Made by a program: the position numbers and the translations under genes. From the NCBI RefSeq assembly GCF_001612665.1, contig NZ_BDAX01000006.1:186001-250000 (forward strand): DNA of 64,000 bases. The letters are read 5' to 3'. The notes under the pieces are model-generated. The model was given only the letters and a program-made list of their open reading frames with translations. It did not search any database and was not told where the DNA came from. The stretch's first letter is position 1, and every line of letters begins with the position of its first letter. Origin of the DNA: Nocardia alba NBRC 108234. Lineage in GTDB: Bacteria; Actinomycetota; Actinomycetes; Mycobacteriales; Mycobacteriaceae. Positions 22,490 to 39,089 of this stretch are shown here, one piece after another.

Positions 22490-22579
22490 AGCCGTTCCAC
22501 CTCACCCATCACCGAAAAACGTTGTCCCACAACAACTAACGACAGGAACATACCCTCCTGCCCCGAACGGCTACTCGGC

Positions 22580-29944
<7,365 letters not shown>

Positions 29945-30033
29945 TCGAGTTCATTCACCTCTCATCGCGTCCGCACATGCGGATGCCCCGCACCATGCAG
30001 ATCGAGCCATCATATAGACCAACCGCATAGCGG

Positions 30034-30060
30034 CCGAGTCAGCGTGCCCCCATGACTCGG
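30034..30060. promoter_or_regulatory. Inverted repeat upstream of the NRPS run, operator candidate
   Basis: Perfect 8-bp arms CCGAGTCA / TGACTCGG are separated by 11 nt. They lie about 90-115 nt before the NRPS D start and 20-50 nt upstream of TATATGAT (30006-30013 on the minus strand), a possible -10. Position and symmetry suit a dimeric regulator, but no regulator gene is adjacent. Confidence 0.4.
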
Positions 30061-30115
30061 GGCCTAGAGGACTATCGACCCGGCCGACGTACGTGTTGCC
30101 CCCAGCAACAGCAAA

Positions 30116-30144
30116 GTGACGGGGTTCATATGAACCACCGTCAC
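30116..30144 (-). terminator. Terminator-like palindrome after the M23 peptidase gene
   Basis: GGTTCATATGAACC is a perfect 14-bp palindrome extended by GTGACGG / CCGTCAC arms with one bulged base, giving a 14-bp stem with a minimal loop. In the minus direction it is followed by TTTGCTGTT and a second small hairpin (TGTTGC-cccca-GCAACA read on the plus strand, 30094-30110). It sits between the peptidase stop and the NRPS promoter region and would insulate them; an operator role is the alternative. Confidence 0.55.
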
Positions 30145-30178
30145 TCGCACTACGGAGAAATCTCCGCGTTCATCCCGC

Positions 30179-31048
30179 TCAGTGCGCGGAAGGACCCCAC
30201 TCCAGCGGCACGCCCTTGGAGGCGAGGTAGGGAATCGGGTCCATCTTGGCGCCGCCCTGATCCCAGATCTCGAGGTGCAGATGCGGGCCGGTGGACTGGC
30301 CGCGGTTGCCGACGGTCGCGATGACCTGGCCCGCGTTGACCCGCTGGCCTTCGTTGACCAGCATCTCGTTGACGTGGCCGTAGACACCGGTGGTGCCGTC
30401 GTCGTGCAGCACGCGCACCCACAGACCGAAGCCGGACGCCGGGCCCGCCTCGATGACGGTGCCGCTGGACACGGACTTGATCGGGGCGCCGATCGAGTCG
30501 GCGAAGTCGATGCCGTAGTGCATGGCGCCCCAGCGCGAGCCGAAGCCGGAGCTGATCGGGCCCGCGACCGGGCGGGTGGCCTGCGGCGGCGCGACCTGAT
30601 GCTGGATGCCCTGGAGGATGTCCTCGACCTGCGACAGCGGGCCGGAGATCTCGGGGGGCAGGTTGCCGATGCCGAAGGGCGCGGCGACCGGGGCGGCGAT
30701 GGGCGCGGCGACCGCGGTCACCGGCGCGGGGGTCTCGACGTGCGCGGCGACCTGCTGCGCGGCGACGAGGTCGACATCCTGGCGCGCCGACTGGGGCGCG
30801 ACCGATTCCTCGACGCTGTCGTCGTGGGTCGGCAGCAGCGGTGCGGCGAAGGCGAGGGCCGGGGCGATCTGGGCCGTGACGCCGACCAACGCGCCGGCGG
30901 CGACAGCGGCGCTGGCGGCGACCCGAACCCGATCGGTACGCGAGGACTCGGCGCGGTGCCTGCTCCTGCTCGGGCTCCGGCCATCCGCCGCGTGCGCAAG
31001 CAGAGCCTGCACGGAGATGGATTCGGGACCCACACGGTGCTGCGACAA
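30179..31048 (-). CDS. Exported M23 family peptidoglycan endopeptidase
   Basis: 289 residues. A long basic N-region of about 40 residues precedes a hydrophobic signal/anchor segment (VAASAAVAAGALVGVTAQIA), then an Ala/Pro/Val-rich linker. The C-terminal LytM/M23 domain runs from about 165 to 285, with metal-ligand motif HYGIDFADS near 178 and HLHLEIWD near 257, so the Zn-binding HxxxD and HxH residues are present. It should act outside the membrane, cutting peptide cross-links. The start is a TTG preceded by AGGACGAG; a GTG five codons later is possible. The gene lies behind a structured leader, as often seen for actinobacterial cell-wall hydrolases. Confidence 0.9.
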   Translation of the reverse strand: MSQHRVGPESISVQALLAHAADGRSPSRSRHRAESSRTDRVRVAASAAVAAGALVGVTAQIAPALAFAAPLLPTHDDSVEESVAPQSARQDVDLVAAQQVAAHVETPAPVTAVAAPIAAPVAAPFGIGNLPPEISGPLSQVEDILQGIQHQVAPPQATRPVAGPISSGFGSRWGAMHYGIDFADSIGAPIKSVSSGTVIEAGPASGFGLWVRVLHDDGTTGVYGHVNEMLVNEGQRVNAGQVIATVGNRGQSTGPHLHLEIWDQGGAKMDPIPYLASKGVPLEWGPSAH

Positions 31049-31086
31049 GATCTCGTCCTAGCGTGCGACAACAAAGGAAAACGAAA

Positions 31087-31156
31087 CCGGTCTGCGACCG
31101 GCTCGGAGACCACCTGGGCGTTCTCCGGTGCCGAACTTATGTGTAACGGTTCGGCA
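31087..31156 (-). promoter_or_regulatory. Structured 5' leader with terminator, riboswitch candidate
   Basis: Three back-to-back hairpins lie in the leader of the M23 gene. They are TGCCGAAC/GTTCGGCA (31129-31156), CGGAGA/TCTCCG (31104-31127) and CCGGTC-GCA-GACCGG (31087-31101). In transcript order the last is followed by TTTCGTTTTCCTTTG, so it looks like an intrinsic terminator about 40 nt before the start codon. Actinobacterial wall-hydrolase genes often carry ydaO-type c-di-AMP riboswitches in this position. I cannot match the ydaO consensus with confidence, so the class is open. Confidence 0.45.
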
Positions 31157-31317
31157 TCCGTTGTGACGCGAACTCTACCCGGCCGTGACCATTCCGCAAC
31201 CATCTGTCACGAAATCGCAGGTAGATGACGTGCCGCACAGTAACGATCACCGTGTTCGGCGCATCACACGCCCTGTCACCGGGCCTGAACACGCCCCTGA
31301 CCGAGCAGACTCGACCC

Positions 31318-32364
31318 ATGGTGATCGAGACCCTGACTGTCCCCATCGTCGCCGCGCCCATGGCGGGCGGGCCGTCCACACCCGAGTTGGTGGCCGCCGT
31401 CGCGGCCGCGGGCGGGTTCGGCCAGCTCGCCGCCGGATACCTCGGCACCGAGGCGGTGGCAGCGCAGATCGAGGCGACACGGGCCGCCACCACGGCGCCG
31501 TTCGGCGTGAACCTGTTCGCGCCGGGCGCGGTGGCCGATCCGGCCGTCTACGCCACCTACCTCGCCCGCCTCGGCGCCGAATTCCCGCTCGGCACCCCCG
31601 AGCACGACACCGACGGATGGGCCGACAAGCTGGATCTGCTCGTCGCCGATCCGGTCGCGGTGGTCTCGACGACCTTCGGCTGCCCCACCGCGGTGGAGGT
31701 GGACCGGCTGCACGCGGTCGACTCGGAGGTGTGGGTCACCGTCACCTCCCCCGCCGAGGCGCTGATCGCCGTCGAGGCGGGCGCCGATGTGCTGATCGCC
31801 CAGGGCGCCGAGGCGGGCGGGCACCGCGGGAGCTTCCTCGATGACCCCGCCGACGATCCGATCGACCCGCCCGGCCTACTGACGCTGATCCAGCTGCTCA
31901 CCGCCGTCACCTCCCGCCCGCTCGTCGCGGCGGGCGGGATCGCCACCGGCGCCGGCGTGGCCGGGGTGCTCGCCGCCGGTGCGTCGGCGGCGCAGATCGG
32001 CACCGCGCTACTGCGCTGTCCGGAAGCGGGCACCAACGCCGTGCATCGGGGCGCGATCGGCACGCCGGAGCCGACGATGCTTACGCGGGCGTTCACCGGT
32101 CGTCGCGCCCGTGGGATCCGCAACGGTTTCCTCGTCGAACACACCGCCGACGCACCGGCCGCCTATCCCGAAATCCATTACGCCACTGCGCCATTGCGAG
32201 CCGCGGCGCGCGCGAGTGGCAACATCGACGAAGTGAATCTGTGGGCGGGGCAAGCGCATTCACTGAGCACCGGGCAACCGGCGAGCGAACTGGTCGCCGA
32301 CCTGGCCGTCGACGCGAAAAGCGCACTCCGAAAAGCACTTTCGTCACGAATTCAGGGTTATTGA
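31318..32364 (+). CDS. Nitronate monooxygenase family FMN oxidoreductase
   Basis: 348 residues, TIM-barrel flavoenzyme of the 2-nitropropane dioxygenase / nitronate monooxygenase family. It starts PIVAAPMAGGPSTPELVAAV, has the FMN-associated GAEAGGHRG motif near residue 163 and the phosphate-binding AAGGIATGAGVAGVLAAGA near 200. It would use FMN to oxidise nitronates or a related substrate in the cytosol. An in-frame extension to 31225 exists, but homology begins at the ATG at 31318. No Shine-Dalgarno is visible. CAGACT lies 6 nt before the ATG and may be the -10 of a leaderless transcript. It is divergent from the M23 gene. Confidence 0.85.
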   Translation: MVIETLTVPIVAAPMAGGPSTPELVAAVAAAGGFGQLAAGYLGTEAVAAQIEATRAATTAPFGVNLFAPGAVADPAVYATYLARLGAEFPLGTPEHDTDGWADKLDLLVADPVAVVSTTFGCPTAVEVDRLHAVDSEVWVTVTSPAEALIAVEAGADVLIAQGAEAGGHRGSFLDDPADDPIDPPGLLTLIQLLTAVTSRPLVAAGGIATGAGVAGVLAAGASAAQIGTALLRCPEAGTNAVHRGAIGTPEPTMLTRAFTGRRARGIRNGFLVEHTADAPAAYPEIHYATAPLRAAARASGNIDEVNLWAGQAHSLSTGQPASELVADLAVDAKSALRKALSSRIQGY

Positions 32365-32384
32365 CAACGAATTTCGTTTACACT
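32361..32384 (+). promoter_or_regulatory. Promoter-like site with internal palindrome
   Basis: A TTGACA hexamer (overlapping the TGA of the previous gene) is followed by AACGAATTTCGTT, a perfect 6-bp inverted repeat with one central base, and then TACACT. The 12-bp spacing is too short for a standard promoter, so the palindrome may be an operator or the real -10 may lie elsewhere. It lies 54-77 nt before the SCO5389-like gene. Confidence 0.4.
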
Positions 32385-32437
32385 CGGACCTGGCATCGGA
32401 TCCCGCCGACCACCCCCCCAAGCAGGAGGAGAGCGCC

Positions 32438-32830
32438 ATGTCCCTCGATGTTCCCGCCGCATTACTAGAACGCGCCGAACAGGGCGATATCGACGACGCC
32501 GAATTCGTCGAATGTGTCCGTACCTCACTGCCTTACGCCTGGGAGGTGGTGAGCCGGGTAGCCGAAGACCTGCGCGACGGCACCGACGAATACGCCGACA
32601 ACCGGATCCCGCCGCCGGACGAGGTGGCTCGCGGACAGCTGCTGCGCGCGCTGGCCTCCGACGCCATCCGCGGCGGCCTGGAACGGCACTTCGGTGTGAA
32701 GCTGGCCTTCCAGAACTGCCATCGGGTCGCCGCCTTCCCACTGTCGGCAGTCGGCGGCGAAACCTACACCCGCTACATCAGCCCCCGCGCCCAACTCCTG
32801 AACCAGAGCCCCGAACTGCGCAACTGCTGA
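32438..32830 (+). CDS. SCO5389 family conserved actinobacterial protein
   Basis: 130 residues with an AGGAGGAGAG Shine-Dalgarno before the ATG. It begins MSLDVPAALLERAEQGDIDD and contains FVECVRTSLPYAWEVVSRV, which I recognise as the SCO5389 family of small soluble actinobacterial proteins of unknown function. There is no signal peptide or membrane segment. A Cys, a His and an Arg cluster (FQNCHRV) sits near residue 93. It has its own promoter-like region and terminator, so it is probably monocistronic. Function unknown. Confidence 0.75.
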   Translation: MSLDVPAALLERAEQGDIDDAEFVECVRTSLPYAWEVVSRVAEDLRDGTDEYADNRIPPPDEVARGQLLRALASDAIRGGLERHFGVKLAFQNCHRVAAFPLSAVGGETYTRYISPRAQLLNQSPELRNC

Positions 32831-32831
32831 T

Positions 32832-32944
32832 ATTTTTGCGGCTGGCGCCGCGGTCGCGGCCCTTCGGGCCCCGATTCTTCCCTCCCGGCGGGCACTCCTT
32901 CGTCGCACCCTCTGGTCAGTCCAGAATCGGGCGGGCCGCGAAAA
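32832..32944. repeat. Interspersed palindromic repeat, copy 1
   Basis: Starts with ATTTTTGCGGCTGGCGCCGCGG, then a body bounded by the inverted pair CGCGGCCC..CCGATTCT and AGAATCGGGCGGGCCGCG. The 16-bp core GCGGCTGGCGCCGCGG (32838-32853) recurs in inverse orientation at 56976-56991, again next to a gene 3' end and again beside a long inverted repeat. It may be a REP- or MITE-like element also acting in transcription termination. Confidence 0.55.
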
Positions 32945-32960
32945 TGCAGCACGCAAAACT

Positions 32961-32996
32961 AACGGCGGGCGTGGAAGTGCTTCCACGCCCGCCGTT
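32961..32996. terminator. Strong bidirectional terminator
   Basis: Perfect 17-bp inverted repeat (AACGGCGGGCGTGGAAG and its complement) with a 2-nt centre, flanked by AAAACT on the left and TTTT on the right. It lies between the convergent SCO5389-like and acyl-CoA ligase genes and serves both. Confidence 0.88.
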
Positions 32997-33004
32997 TTGC
33001 TGTC

Positions 33005-34639
<1,635 letters not shown>

Positions 34640-34688
34640 CGGTGCTCCTTCAGTCCCTGCCATGGCATGAGCCACGTCACAACGGATG

Positions 34689-34702
34689 CTACCGAAAGGT
34701 AG
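34689..34702. promoter_or_regulatory. Short inverted repeat in the ligase/dehydrogenase divergent region
   Basis: CTACC-GAAA-GGTAG, 5-bp arms around a 4-nt centre, 50 nt upstream of the acyl-CoA ligase start. It may be an operator (TetR-type sites are often this size) or a leader hairpin. It does not match motifs I know for fatty-acid regulators. Confidence 0.3.
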
Positions 34703-34920
34703 GGGGCTCGCAATCGTTTCCCCCGACAACATTCGCGCAGGTCGGCTGATGCTCGAGTACCAGGCGACCACGAACGCGCCGGCTGACCATCGGTACCTCT
34801 ATGGGTCCGAGGGCCGGCGCGTTCGACAGTGCGCATCGCGTCGACGACCAGTCCGCGGACGTGCTCGCGGGTTCCCTCTCGCCATGGCCAGTGATGTGAA
34901 CGACGGATACTGTGACGAGC

Positions 34921-36063
34921 ATGGCCGTTGACCGGATGCTGCCCACCGACGAGGCGCGCGAACTGATCGAACTGACCCGCGATATCGCCGACAAGGTGCT
35001 GGAGCCGCGCGTCGCCGAGAGCGAGAAGACCGGCGTCTTCCCCGAGGGCGTGTTCCCCGCGCTCGGCGCGGCCGGGTTGCTCAGCCTGCCGTACCCAGAG
35101 GAATTCGGCGGTGGCGAGCAGCCCTACGAGGTGTATCTGCAGGTGCTCGAGGAGATCGCGAGCCGCTGGGCCGCCATCGCCGTCGCCGTGAGCGTGCACG
35201 GCCTGTCGTGCCATCCGCTGTTCACCTACGGCACCGACGACCAGAAGCGGCAGTGGCTCGAAACCATGCTGTCCGGCGAAACCATCGGCGCCTACAGCCT
35301 TTCCGAGGCACACGCCGGTTCCGACGCGGCGGCCCTGCGGTGCCGCGCCACCCCCGTCGACGGCGGCTACACCCTCAACGGCACCAAAGCCTGGATCACC
35401 AACGGCGGCCGCGCCGACTTCTACACCCTGTTCGCCCGCACCGGCGAGGGTTCGCGCGGCATCTCCTGTTTCCTGGTCCCCGCCGACACCGAGGGCCTGA
35501 GCTTCGGCAAGCCCGAGGAGAAGATGGGCCTGCGCGCCGTCCCGACCACCACCGCCGCCTACGACGCCGCGTTCCTGCCCGCCGAACGCCGTATCGGCGA
35601 AGAGGGACAAGGGCTTTCGATCGCGTTCAGCGCGCTCGACGCGGGCCGCCTCGGCATCGCCGCCGTCGCCACCGGCGTCGCCCAGCGCGCGCTCGACGAG
35701 GCGGTCGCCTACGCCAAGGAACGAGAAGCCTTCGGCCGCAGAATCATCGACCACCAGGGCCTCGGTTTCGTCCTCGCCGACATGGCCGCCGCAGTCGACA
35801 CCGCCCGCGCCACCTACCTCGACGCCGCTCGCCGCCGCGACGCCGGCCTGCCGTACTCACGCCAGGCGTCGGTCGCCAAACTGGTCGCCACCGACGCCGC
35901 CATGAAGGTGACCACCGACGCGGTCCAGGTCTTCGGCGGCTTCGGCTACACCCAGGACTTCCCCGTAGAGCGCTACATGCGCGAAGCGAAGGTCATGCAG
36001 ATCTTCGAGGGAACGAACCAGATCCAGCGCCTGGTCATCGCCCGCCACCTCGCCGACAGCTAA
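34921..36063 (+). CDS. Acyl-CoA dehydrogenase
   Basis: 380 residues, FAD-dependent. Family motifs: YSLSEAHAGSDAAAL near 130, WITNGGRAD near 160, AFGRRIIDHQ near 275, FGGFGYTQDFPVERYMRE near 343. The catalytic base is probably the Glu of QIFEGTNQIQR near 364, the SCAD/MCAD position. It removes two hydrogens from acyl-CoA in beta-oxidation, passing electrons to ETF. An in-frame GTG at 34912 overlaps the TACTGT hexamer (34908-34913) that sits 7 nt before the ATG at 34921. A leaderless start at the ATG is therefore preferred. Divergent from the acyl-CoA ligase. Confidence 0.92.
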   Translation: MAVDRMLPTDEARELIELTRDIADKVLEPRVAESEKTGVFPEGVFPALGAAGLLSLPYPEEFGGGEQPYEVYLQVLEEIASRWAAIAVAVSVHGLSCHPLFTYGTDDQKRQWLETMLSGETIGAYSLSEAHAGSDAAALRCRATPVDGGYTLNGTKAWITNGGRADFYTLFARTGEGSRGISCFLVPADTEGLSFGKPEEKMGLRAVPTTTAAYDAAFLPAERRIGEEGQGLSIAFSALDAGRLGIAAVATGVAQRALDEAVAYAKEREAFGRRIIDHQGLGFVLADMAAAVDTARATYLDAARRRDAGLPYSRQASVAKLVATDAAMKVTTDAVQVFGGFGYTQDFPVERYMREAKVMQIFEGTNQIQRLVIARHLADS

Positions 36064-36157
36064 CAGGCAACGCGCTGATCAATACCGATCGGCATGTTTG
36101 GGCAACTGATCAGTAAACTGAATGGCATCTCGACACCTCGACGAAATGAGGCGCGCG

Positions 36158-36940
36158 ATGCTGTGGTGGTTGATCGTGATCGTGATCGTGTGCGTCGGCG
36201 CGCTGCTGTACCTGCGCGCCGAACAGAACAAGCGCAACGCGCGCGAGCTCGAGGAAGCGCGGGCCGACGCGCGGGCGAGCACCGAGCGACTCGGCGGGCA
36301 GGTCTACCAGCTGACCCCGAGCAACGAAGCCGCACGTCAGGCCCTGGCCGACGCGTCCGAGCGGTACAACGCCGCAGGCAGCCAGATCGACCGCGCCGGC
36401 TCCCCCGCCCAAGCCCTGCTGGCCAAGCAGTCCGCCCTCGAGGGCCTCTACTACATTCGCGCCGCCCGCACCGCGATGGATATGGACCCAGGCCCCCCGA
36501 TCCCGGCCATCGACGGCCAGGACATCGCGGGCCAGGTCGACGAGCGACGCACCATCGCCCACAACGGCCGCGCGATCACCGCCTCCCCCGCCCCCTCCGC
36601 CGCCACCCCCAACTACTTCCCCGGCGGTCGCGTGGCAGGCCGCCCCGTCCCCGCCGGTTGGTATTCCGAGCCGTGGTGGAAACCCGCGCTGATCGCCGGA
36701 GCCTGGGGTGCCGGCTCGGTCCTGCTGTTCACGACGATGTTCGCCGGCATGAGCGGGGTCGCCTACGACGCCCAGTCCTTCGAAGACGGCACCGGCGAAG
36801 CGGCCCTCGATCCCGGCACCGACCAGGGCGGGTTCGACACCGGCGGCGATTTCGGCGACAGCGGGGGTTACGACACCGGCGGAGGCTTCGACAGCGGTGG
36901 AGGTTTCGACGCCGGCGGCGGCGATTTCGGCGGCTTCTGA
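36158..36940 (+). CDS. DUF1542-type membrane protein with Gly/Asp-rich tail
   Basis: 260 residues. N-terminal membrane helix (LWWLIVIVIVCVGALLYL) is followed by a charged, probably coiled-coil region (EQNKRNARELEEARADARA). A second hydrophobic helix (ALIAGAWGAGSVLLFTTMF) lies near residue 190, and the protein ends in a repetitive tail of GG-F-D and GGGFD units finishing in GDFGGF. I recognise the family as actinobacterial DUF1542-containing proteins of unknown role. The start is the ATG after GAGGCGCGCG; an earlier ATG at 36122 has no Shine-Dalgarno. The low-complexity tail resembles those of other envelope proteins and is probably exposed. Confidence 0.75.
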   Translation: MLWWLIVIVIVCVGALLYLRAEQNKRNARELEEARADARASTERLGGQVYQLTPSNEAARQALADASERYNAAGSQIDRAGSPAQALLAKQSALEGLYYIRAARTAMDMDPGPPIPAIDGQDIAGQVDERRTIAHNGRAITASPAPSAATPNYFPGGRVAGRPVPAGWYSEPWWKPALIAGAWGAGSVLLFTTMFAGMSGVAYDAQSFEDGTGEAALDPGTDQGGFDTGGDFGDSGGYDTGGGFDSGGGFDAGGGDFGGF

Positions 36941-36981
36941 CCCCACCCAACGGGTCCATGCCACAGCCCGCACCCCCACGC

Positions 36982-36987
36982 TATACT
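36982..36987 (+). promoter_or_regulatory. -10 element of tRNA-Arg
   Basis: TATACT, 25 nt before the mature tRNA 5' end; no convincing -35 hexamer at the standard distance. Confidence 0.6.
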
Positions 36988-37012
36988 CAGCTCGGCCGAC
37001 CACATCGGCCAC

Positions 37013-37088
37013 GCCTTCGTAGCTCAGGGGATAGAGCAACCCTCTCCTAAAGGGTAGGTCGCAGGTTCGAATCCTGCCGAGGGCACCA
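37013..37088 (+). tRNA. tRNA-Arg (anticodon CCT)
   Basis: A cloverleaf can be drawn: acceptor GCCTTCG/CGAGGGC with one G-U pair, D-arm AGCTCAGGGGATAGAGC, anticodon arm ACCCTCTCCTAAAGGGT with loop CTCCTAA (anticodon CCT), variable region AGGTC, T-arm GCAGG-TTCGAAT-CCTGC, discriminator A, and an encoded CCA (37086-37088). It reads AGG codons. Confidence 0.97.
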
Positions 37089-37113
37089 ACCAATCCGAGG
37101 CTCAGCCCGATGA

Positions 37114-37156
37114 CCTAAAGCGCAGGTCGCACGCCCGAATCCTGCCGAGGGCACCA
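37114..37156 (+). pseudogene. Partial duplicate of tRNA-Arg 3' half (att-like scar)
   Basis: 43 bp match the tRNA-Arg segment 37046-37088 at 38 of 43 positions without gaps. The terminal 20 bp, GAATCCTGCCGAGGGCACCA, are identical and include the CCA. A GGCTCAGC trace of the D-arm lies just before, but the anticodon stem cannot form, so it is not a functional tRNA. A duplicated tRNA 3' end is the usual footprint of integrase-mediated insertion; simple local duplication with deletion is the alternative. Confidence 0.75.
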
Positions 37157-37185
37157 CAGTTCGCCCGGCGCGAAGAGGGATGACG

Positions 37186-37833
37186 ATGCCGAATCGGTCA
37201 GCGGATTTCCCTCGATTGCCCGAGCGTATGACATGGGCCGAGTTGAGCGCCCTACCCCCTGACCAGGCAGAACGAATCGAATTGGTCAAAGGACATCCGG
37301 TCTGGGTTCGTACCGATCCACCAGAGCACCAACGTTTCGCCACTCGTTTGCGAAACGCACTGGAGAACGCCGCGCGGAGCAGCATGAAGGCCCGCCCAGG
37401 CGAATGCTGGCAGGTGGACACCGAAACCAATGTCTTCCTGAGCCGTGCCAAAGACGACTTCCTGACCCCGGATTTCATGGTCTACCAATGCCCCGACGAA
37501 CCATGGACCTCGATCTTCGCCGAGGACGTCGTCATCGTCGGCGAAGTGCTCTCGCCGTCCAACCACATCGGTCAAATGCTGACAAAACAAGCGCGCTACG
37601 CCGAAGCGGGGATAAGCGAGTACTGGGAGGTGCTACTCGACCGAGAAGGCCGACGCATCGACACCATCTTGACCTACGTCCTGGCGACACCCACCGACCT
37701 ACCAGCGGGCGTCACACCCCTGCGGCCACGCCAATACGCCCTGGTCAGCGAGTGGTCGCCAACTGTCCATCCCGAAGTAGAGCTGAACCACCCATTCCCT
37801 CTCACACTCAGCTGGGCCGACCTCGAATACTGA
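37186..37833 (+). CDS. Uma2 family (DUF820) putative restriction-like endonuclease
   Basis: 215 residues. PD-(D/E)xK-like signature pieces of the Uma2/DUF820 family are present: LTPDFMVYQCPDEP (near 99), VIVGEVLSPSNHIGQ (near 120) and KQARYAEAGISEYWEV (near 135), providing Asp, Glu and Lys at the expected spacing. Biochemical role in the family is poorly defined; nuclease activity is inferred from the fold. AAGAGGG lies 6 nt before the ATG at 37186; an ATG at 37180 is too close to it. It lies directly after the duplicated tRNA end, which fits a small accessory insertion. Confidence 0.85.
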   Translation: MPNRSADFPRLPERMTWAELSALPPDQAERIELVKGHPVWVRTDPPEHQRFATRLRNALENAARSSMKARPGECWQVDTETNVFLSRAKDDFLTPDFMVYQCPDEPWTSIFAEDVVIVGEVLSPSNHIGQMLTKQARYAEAGISEYWEVLLDREGRRIDTILTYVLATPTDLPAGVTPLRPRQYALVSEWSPTVHPEVELNHPFPLTLSWADLEY

Positions 37834-37928
37834 GCAACTCACCCATTCTGTGGGTCACAGTTCGGCTCCTACCGCGGATTCGCCTGCGCCACATTTGCAA
37901 AGGTCAGAACGTAGGCATCGCCTCGAAG

Positions 37929-38435
37929 TCACTCCGTAATACGTGCCCACGCGTCTCGCACCGTGGACATCGCGGTCTCGGCGCTGACCACCAATCGAGT
38001 CTGGCCTGCCAGTTGCGCGATCCAGTCGTCCTCGTCCGGCGCTCGATCGAACAACTGCGGGGCGGGCAGCCGGTTGGTCGGGCCGTACCTGCGGTACAAC
38101 GCTCCCGCAGCCTCATCGATCGCGCCGATTCCGTTCAGCGCCCACAGGTCCCATAGGTCGTGTGCTGCGCGCCGGTCATGCCATGTCGCGGTCTTCCCCG
38201 CGACAAAAGCAGGCAGCGTGGGCACGAGAAGCTCGGCCGGTGGCACATCGGTATAGCGCTGCTCGAGGTCGCGGAGTTCGGTCGGCCACACCGGTCTGCC
38301 GCGTGCCGACAGCAACTAGATTTTGACCGAGGCACCGGACGCCGAGCGGAGGTGAGAGATCAGATGGTCGCGTTGCACCTGCTCCGGTGATACGCCGAAT
38401 TGAACTGCGACACTGTCGCGTTCGTCGCTTCTCAT
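37929..38435 (-). pseudogene. AbiEii nucleotidyltransferase toxin, gutted remnant
   Basis: The ATG overlaps the antitoxin stop (ATGA), as in normal abiEi-abiEii pairs. The first 39 codons (ending AVQFGVSPEQVQRDHLISHL, then SASGASVKI) match the start of AbiEii proteins. A TAG follows, and the same frame continues LLSARGRPVWPTELRDLEQRY through to a normal AbiEii C-terminus (HDLWDLWALNGIGAIDEAAG). The nucleotidyltransferase core with its GGTAL and SEDIDL motifs (roughly 100 or more residues expected) is absent. Total about 167 codons against about 300 in the family. The toxin cannot work. Confidence 0.85.
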
Positions 38436-39073
38436 ACCCCTATCCAGCTCTCCGCGCGCCGAAGCGCCGCACCCAGTCGTTGATCAGTCGCGAGTTGCGC
38501 GAGTAGCACCGGATCGCTGCGACGGTAGAGCGCCTCGATCGCCGGCTGAACCTCCACCTCAGCATTGCCCAACTCCGGCCGCCGAGCCAGATCGAGCACC
38601 GTCTGCTCCGGCGTCGTGACGAGCGCCGGACCCAGGGGCGTTTCGATGCGCTCGGCGTCGAGCGCATCGGTATCGCGGCGAACAAACCGGACTCGCGCCG
38701 GGCGATCAGTCAGTGCGATCGGCCGATGCTGGCGTGGAACGGCGACAATCGCGGTCGCCAGCGCGCGCGGCACGACTCCCAGTACGCGAGCAGCGCTGAT
38801 TCCCATGACAACGGCCTGATCCGGCCCATAAATCGCGGTCGCGATACCTGCTGCGACGGCCTCCAAGTCGGGCAGCCATGGCCGACCGACATGGTCCGGC
38901 GCGACGATCACGTAATAGCCGTGAGCAACGCGATGCAGTACGCCTCGATCGACGAGCCGCGCGATTTCGGGGCGCGGTTGCGTGTAAATCTCGGCCAAGT
39001 CCTGCGGCCGAAGGGTTCGAAGGGGTGCCCGCCAGAGTTCACCTGGCAGCATGGTGCTGCGCTGCTCAGCCAT
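38432..39073 (-). CDS. AbiEi-type antitoxin / autoregulator of an AbiE system
   Basis: 213 residues from the ATG preceded by GGGAGG; the upstream TTG at 39088 is less likely. The N-terminal winged helix-turn-helix contains IARLVDRGVLHRVAHGYYVI, the family signature. The C-terminal domain holds the AbiEi_4-like TPEQTVLDLARRPELG segment. Family members repress their own operon by binding inverted repeats and antagonise a nucleotidyltransferase toxin (type IV TA). Here the reading frame is intact while the coupled toxin is broken. The large inverted repeat at 39090-39130, 16 nt upstream, is the probable operator. Confidence 0.85.
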   Translation of the reverse strand: MAEQRSTMLPGELWRAPLRTLRPQDLAEIYTQPRPEIARLVDRGVLHRVAHGYYVIVAPDHVGRPWLPDLEAVAAGIATAIYGPDQAVVMGISAARVLGVVPRALATAIVAVPRQHRPIALTDRPARVRFVRRDTDALDAERIETPLGPALVTTPEQTVLDLARRPELGNAEVEVQPAIEALYRRSDPVLLAQLATDQRLGAALRRAESWIGV

Positions 39074-39089
39074 CACACCTCCCGGCAAG

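Noticed and set aside
30123..30136. GGTTCATATGAACC palindrome as a regulator site for the NRPS run
   Set aside because: Extended arms and a following T-rich stretch after the peptidase stop make a terminator the simpler reading; an operator role is not excluded.
37098..37156. A second functional tRNA after tRNA-Arg
   Set aside because: Only the T-arm and acceptor 3' strand are intact; the D and anticodon arms cannot form.
38316..38435. A separate small gene between the antitoxin and the toxin C-terminal part
   Set aside because: Its 39 codons match the AbiEii N-terminus and the frame continues after the TAG, so it is part of the toxin pseudogene.
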